DNA of 13,283 nt from an uncultured Clostridia bacterium. Its GTDB lineage: Bacteria; Bacillota; Clostridia; Oscillospirales; Acutalibacteraceae. Each line of letters begins with the position of its first letter. Positions within the stretch are counted from its first letter, which is position 1. The notes below the pieces were generated by a model. It was not told the DNA's origin. It did not search any database and worked only from the letters and a program-made list of their open reading frames with translations. Shown here piece after piece: positions 10,682 through 13,283 of the stretch. The DNA lies in NCBI GenBank assembly GCA_937916195.1, contig CALFTO010000029.1, forward strand, positions 1 through 13,283, read 5' to 3'. The translations under genes and the position numbers were made by a program.

Positions 10682-13093
10682 TTAATCAATATAATTTAAG
10701 CACATATTAAGCACGAACATTGCTGTTCTTTGCATTTCGCCGGTGGTGATACCGTCGATTTTGCCGAAGGTTTTAAGAAGTGTGCCGTCGGGCTTGTGCT
10801 TGCCTGTTCTCTTACCGCCGGGCATAAGCACATTTACACCTGCACGAACTCTGTATGCTTGGTCGCACATTTCGGGGAATTCGGGGCTCTTTGATGAGCG
10901 CATCCACCAGTCCGTCATAACCATACCCTCATAACCCCATTCGCGACGAAGAATTCTTTCGCAAAGCTCGTAATGGTAATGTCCCCACACGCCGTTAATC
11001 TTGTTGTATGAGGTCATAATGCACTTGGGATTTGCCTTTTTAACACAAATCTCAAAGCCTTTGAGATAAATTTCGCGAAGTGCTCGTTCAGATACTCTTG
11101 AATCATTGTGAGTTCTGTTTGTTTCTTGATTGTTACAAGCAAAATGCTTGGGACAAGCCGAGCCACCGCTTGCCTGAATACCCTCAACCGATGCCGCAGC
11201 CATAAGACCTGAAAGAACTGGGTCTTCAGAGAAATATTCAAAGTTTCTTCCGCAAAGAGGACTACGATGAATATTCATACCGGGGGCTAAAAGAATATCA
11301 CTGCCCTTTTCTTTCATTTCTTTGCTGATAAGTGTGTAAACCTCTTTAACAAGGTCTGTATCAAATGAGCAGGCAAAGGCTGTGCCGATGGGAATAAGTG
11401 AGCAATATGAAAGAAGTCGAATTCCCGATGGGCCGTCAGTTGTGATTACTGCGGGGACGCCTTTTTTACGAAGACTTTCAGTAACACCACCGATTGCGCC
11501 TGCGTTACCCTTTGCGCCGAGAGGTGAATCCATTCGGTAGTCACCGCGAGAGATTGCCTCAAGCTCGTCAAGGTCGAGCTGTGAAACAAAATCTTCCAGT
11601 GAAACTTTACCCTCTTTAACATCTTTAAGGGTGTAACCTCTGTCACCTATTCTTGGAATTGGACGAGGAATATTTTCAATGATAATGTGGCGTAAATCGT
11701 ACTGCTTTGTGGGAGTTTTCTCAAGCTTTAATTTACCGTCGTTTACAAAACGGTCAAATGCAACTTCGGGTGCGGCGGTCTGCTGTAATTCGAGCACCTG
11801 AACGGTGTTTTCCTGATGATAGCTCCACACCTTTTCTGCTGAACGCACATCTGTGCCCACATAGAGCTTATATTCGCCCTCTTCCATTACATAGGAATAA
11901 GCATATCCACTCTTACCGCTGTCGTCATATGAGCAGAAATACTCATTGGGGATTTCAATTTTAACCTTTTCGCTCTTTTTTGGTGCTAAAAGCCCTGTTT
12001 TTGCAAAGCCCACCAATTCACGTGCGGGATTGCCAAGTTTTCCGCAAGGCTTTTTAAGATAAACCTGAACAACCTCTTTACCGCTGTGGTCACCCACATT
12101 TTTAACGGTACATTCAACGGTTACGCTATTTTTACCCTTTTTAACATTACCCATTTTGAGCTCGAAATTAGTGTAAGAAAGGCCAAAACCAAACGGATAA
12201 AGCACATCGTCTTTCTCAAAGGTTTCAAAATAGCGATATCCAACATAAATATCTTCTTTGTAATTATTGAACGCAATACTGCCGAAATCCTTTGATGAGG
12301 GATAATCTTCGTACTCCTCGGCAATTGTGTCAGCAAGCTTACCGCTTGGGCTTACCTTACCGCAAAGCAAATCTGCAATGGCATTTCCGCTTTCCATACC
12401 GCCCTGCCACACAAGCATAATTGCGCCGATTTTTCTGCCGTATTTTTCAGCCCACTCCATATCAATAATGCTACCGATATTAAGAAGCACCGTTACGCTG
12501 TCGAAATATTTTGTAATTAAATCAAGGCTTGCTTTTTCGTTGTCTGTAAGATAATAACTGCCTTTTTCAAGTGCATTTTCGCGGTCCTCGCCTGAAGAAC
12601 GGCCGATTATGTAAACGGCACTGTCACTCTTTTTAGCCGCATTTTTAACGATTTCTTCGGTTAAGTTCATATCGGGATAATAGCGTGGCCAATGACCCCA
12701 AAAGCCGTGGTCAATGGGATTTTCAGTATTCCACTTTGCATAAATATCTGCAAGCTCGGTGTTAAGAATTAAATCCTCACAGTTTTTTATACCATCGATA
12801 AGATTTACGCCATAGGGCTTTTTAACGTCACCGCCTGAGCCGTAGCCTGTATAAAACCACTCGTACTGACCTCTGCCGAAAACAGAGAGAACTGTATCCT
12901 TTTTATACGGAAGAACATCATTATTCTTAAGAAGAACTGCACAATCTGCCGCCGCACGACGAAGCACTTCGGGCATACCATCGGTGATAGTTACAGGGCC
13001 TAACGCAGCCAAAGCCTCATCCTGTGAAACTCCGCTGACAAGCTTTGTGCCGAAATTTACTGCCTTATTCACGATTTTATTAAGTATAGACAT
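10682..13093 (-). CDS. Glycoside hydrolase family 3 enzyme, domain order reversed (beta-glucosidase type)
   Basis: The protein has 803 residues. The (alpha/beta)6 sandwich domain comes first (about 35-300, with SSGEDR at 166-171 as candidate acid/base region). A fibronectin-III-like domain follows (YPFGFGLSYTNF at 299-310, VGDHSGKEVVQVY). The catalytic TIM barrel is last: TTDGPSGIR at 551-559, NIHRSPLCGRNFEYFSEDP at 607-625, KHFACNNQE at 649-657, and the nucleophile Asp728 in VMTDWW. In most GH3 enzymes the barrel is first; the reversed order is known in Ruminococcus and Butyrivibrio beta-glucosidases. No signal peptide is seen, so it probably cleaves imported oligosaccharides in the cytoplasm; exact sugar is unknown. 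Start choice: AAAGG lies 9 nt before the ATG at 13091-13093. An ATG at 13099 is too close to it, and a TTG at 13111 precedes it. Confidence 0.93.
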   Translation of the reverse strand: MSILNKIVNKAVNFGTKLVSGVSQDEALAALGPVTITDGMPEVLRRAAADCAVLLKNNDVLPYKKDTVLSVFGRGQYEWFYTGYGSGGDVKKPYGVNLIDGIKNCEDLILNTELADIYAKWNTENPIDHGFWGHWPRYYPDMNLTEEIVKNAAKKSDSAVYIIGRSSGEDRENALEKGSYYLTDNEKASLDLITKYFDSVTVLLNIGSIIDMEWAEKYGRKIGAIMLVWQGGMESGNAIADLLCGKVSPSGKLADTIAEEYEDYPSSKDFGSIAFNNYKEDIYVGYRYFETFEKDDVLYPFGFGLSYTNFELKMGNVKKGKNSVTVECTVKNVGDHSGKEVVQVYLKKPCGKLGNPARELVGFAKTGLLAPKKSEKVKIEIPNEYFCSYDDSGKSGYAYSYVMEEGEYKLYVGTDVRSAEKVWSYHQENTVQVLELQQTAAPEVAFDRFVNDGKLKLEKTPTKQYDLRHIIIENIPRPIPRIGDRGYTLKDVKEGKVSLEDFVSQLDLDELEAISRGDYRMDSPLGAKGNAGAIGGVTESLRKKGVPAVITTDGPSGIRLLSYCSLIPIGTAFACSFDTDLVKEVYTLISKEMKEKGSDILLAPGMNIHRSPLCGRNFEYFSEDPVLSGLMAAASVEGIQASGGSACPKHFACNNQETNRTHNDSRVSERALREIYLKGFEICVKKANPKCIMTSYNKINGVWGHYHYELCERILRREWGYEGMVMTDWWMRSSKSPEFPEMCDQAYRVRAGVNVLMPGGKRTGKHKPDGTLLKTFGKIDGITTGEMQRTAMFVLNMCLNYID

Positions 13094-13128
13094 AACCATA
13101 TCCCTTTCCAAAGATAATTAATATTTTA

Positions 13129-13157
13129 ATTATAGCATATTAAGAAATAAATAGCAA
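13129..13157 (-). promoter_or_regulatory. Promoter of the GH3 gene
   Basis: TTGCTA (13152-13157) and TATAAT (13129-13134) with a 17-base spacer on the minus strand, plus TG one base before the -10 box (extended -10). No catabolite-repression operator of clear consensus is seen next to it. Confidence 0.82.
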
Positions 13158-13175
13158 TATTGCATAAAACAAAAA

Positions 13176-13283
13176 GCCTCCCTTGTAAAAGGGAGGGGGA
13201 CCGCGGAACGCGGTGGAGGGATTCATTTTCTCTCCCTCCGTCAACGCTAACGCGTTGCCACCTCCCTCGTCAGAGGGAGGAAA
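13176..13283 (+). repeat. Multi-hairpin dispersed element, copy 3
   Basis: Five hairpins in series: CCTCCCTT-GTAA-AAGGGAGG (13177-13196), ACCGCG-GAA-CGCGGT (13200-13214), GGAGGGA/TCCCTCC (around 13215-13239), CAACGC-TAAC-GCGTTG (13242-13257), and CCTCCCTC-GTCA-GAGGGAGG (13261-13280). It is the most regular copy. It lies upstream of the GH3 promoter and ends at the window edge, so it may be complete. Confidence 0.82.

Overview
The window reads as chromosomal DNA of a low-GC Gram-positive anaerobe of the class Clostridia, probably a gut Oscillospiraceae/Ruminococcaceae-type bacterium. The reasons are the gene families (PadR/DUF1700/PspC cluster, DUF554, OadB-type sodium pump subunit, a domain-swapped GH3 enzyme), strong AGGAGG ribosome binding sites, TTGCNN/TATAAT promoters with 17-base spacers, and many GC-rich palindromic dispersed repeats. 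This placement is an inference; no rRNA is present to fix it. Almost everything is on the minus strand; only the DUF554 gene is on the plus strand.

Layout, right to left along the dominant direction of transcription. (a) 10682-13093: a GH3 glycosidase in which the (alpha/beta)6 and fibronectin-like domains precede the TIM barrel, with its own promoter and a bidirectional terminator that also serves DUF554. (b) 9402-9618: a divergent control region. Leftward, a yybP-ykoY (Mn2+) riboswitch with an overlapping terminator precedes an OadB-like sodium-pump subunit and a 61-residue OadG-like protein. Rightward, a near-consensus promoter drives DUF554. (c) 5712-7789: a six-helix membrane protein translationally coupled (TAATG) to a condensation-domain-fold acyltransferase with an intact HxxxDG motif. 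(d) 2885-5448: a PadR-led envelope cluster of padR, a HAAS/DUF1700 membrane protein, a small membrane protein, PspC, a membrane protein with six D-x-x-G-N repeats, and a small coiled-coil protein. Two palindromic elements interrupt it. (e) 1-2654: the start of the S10 ribosomal protein operon (rpsJ, rplC, rplD, rplW, rplB, the last cut by the window edge), with a clear promoter and a leader of about 310 nt rich in hairpins.

The gene-free stretch 2308-2884 holds the S10 leader, its promoter, a perfect 16-bp palindrome, a probable terminator and a dispersed repeat. The gaps 5449-5711, 9368-9648 and 10384-10681 hold promoters, the riboswitch, terminators and dispersed repeats. No tRNA, rRNA, CRISPR array, insertion sequence or prophage gene was seen.

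The points most worth following are the Mn2+-type riboswitch in front of sodium-pump membrane subunits that lack their carboxyltransferase, the multi-hairpin dispersed elements whose stems differ in sequence but stay paired, the structured rpsJ leader, and the palindromic insert between rplW and rplB.
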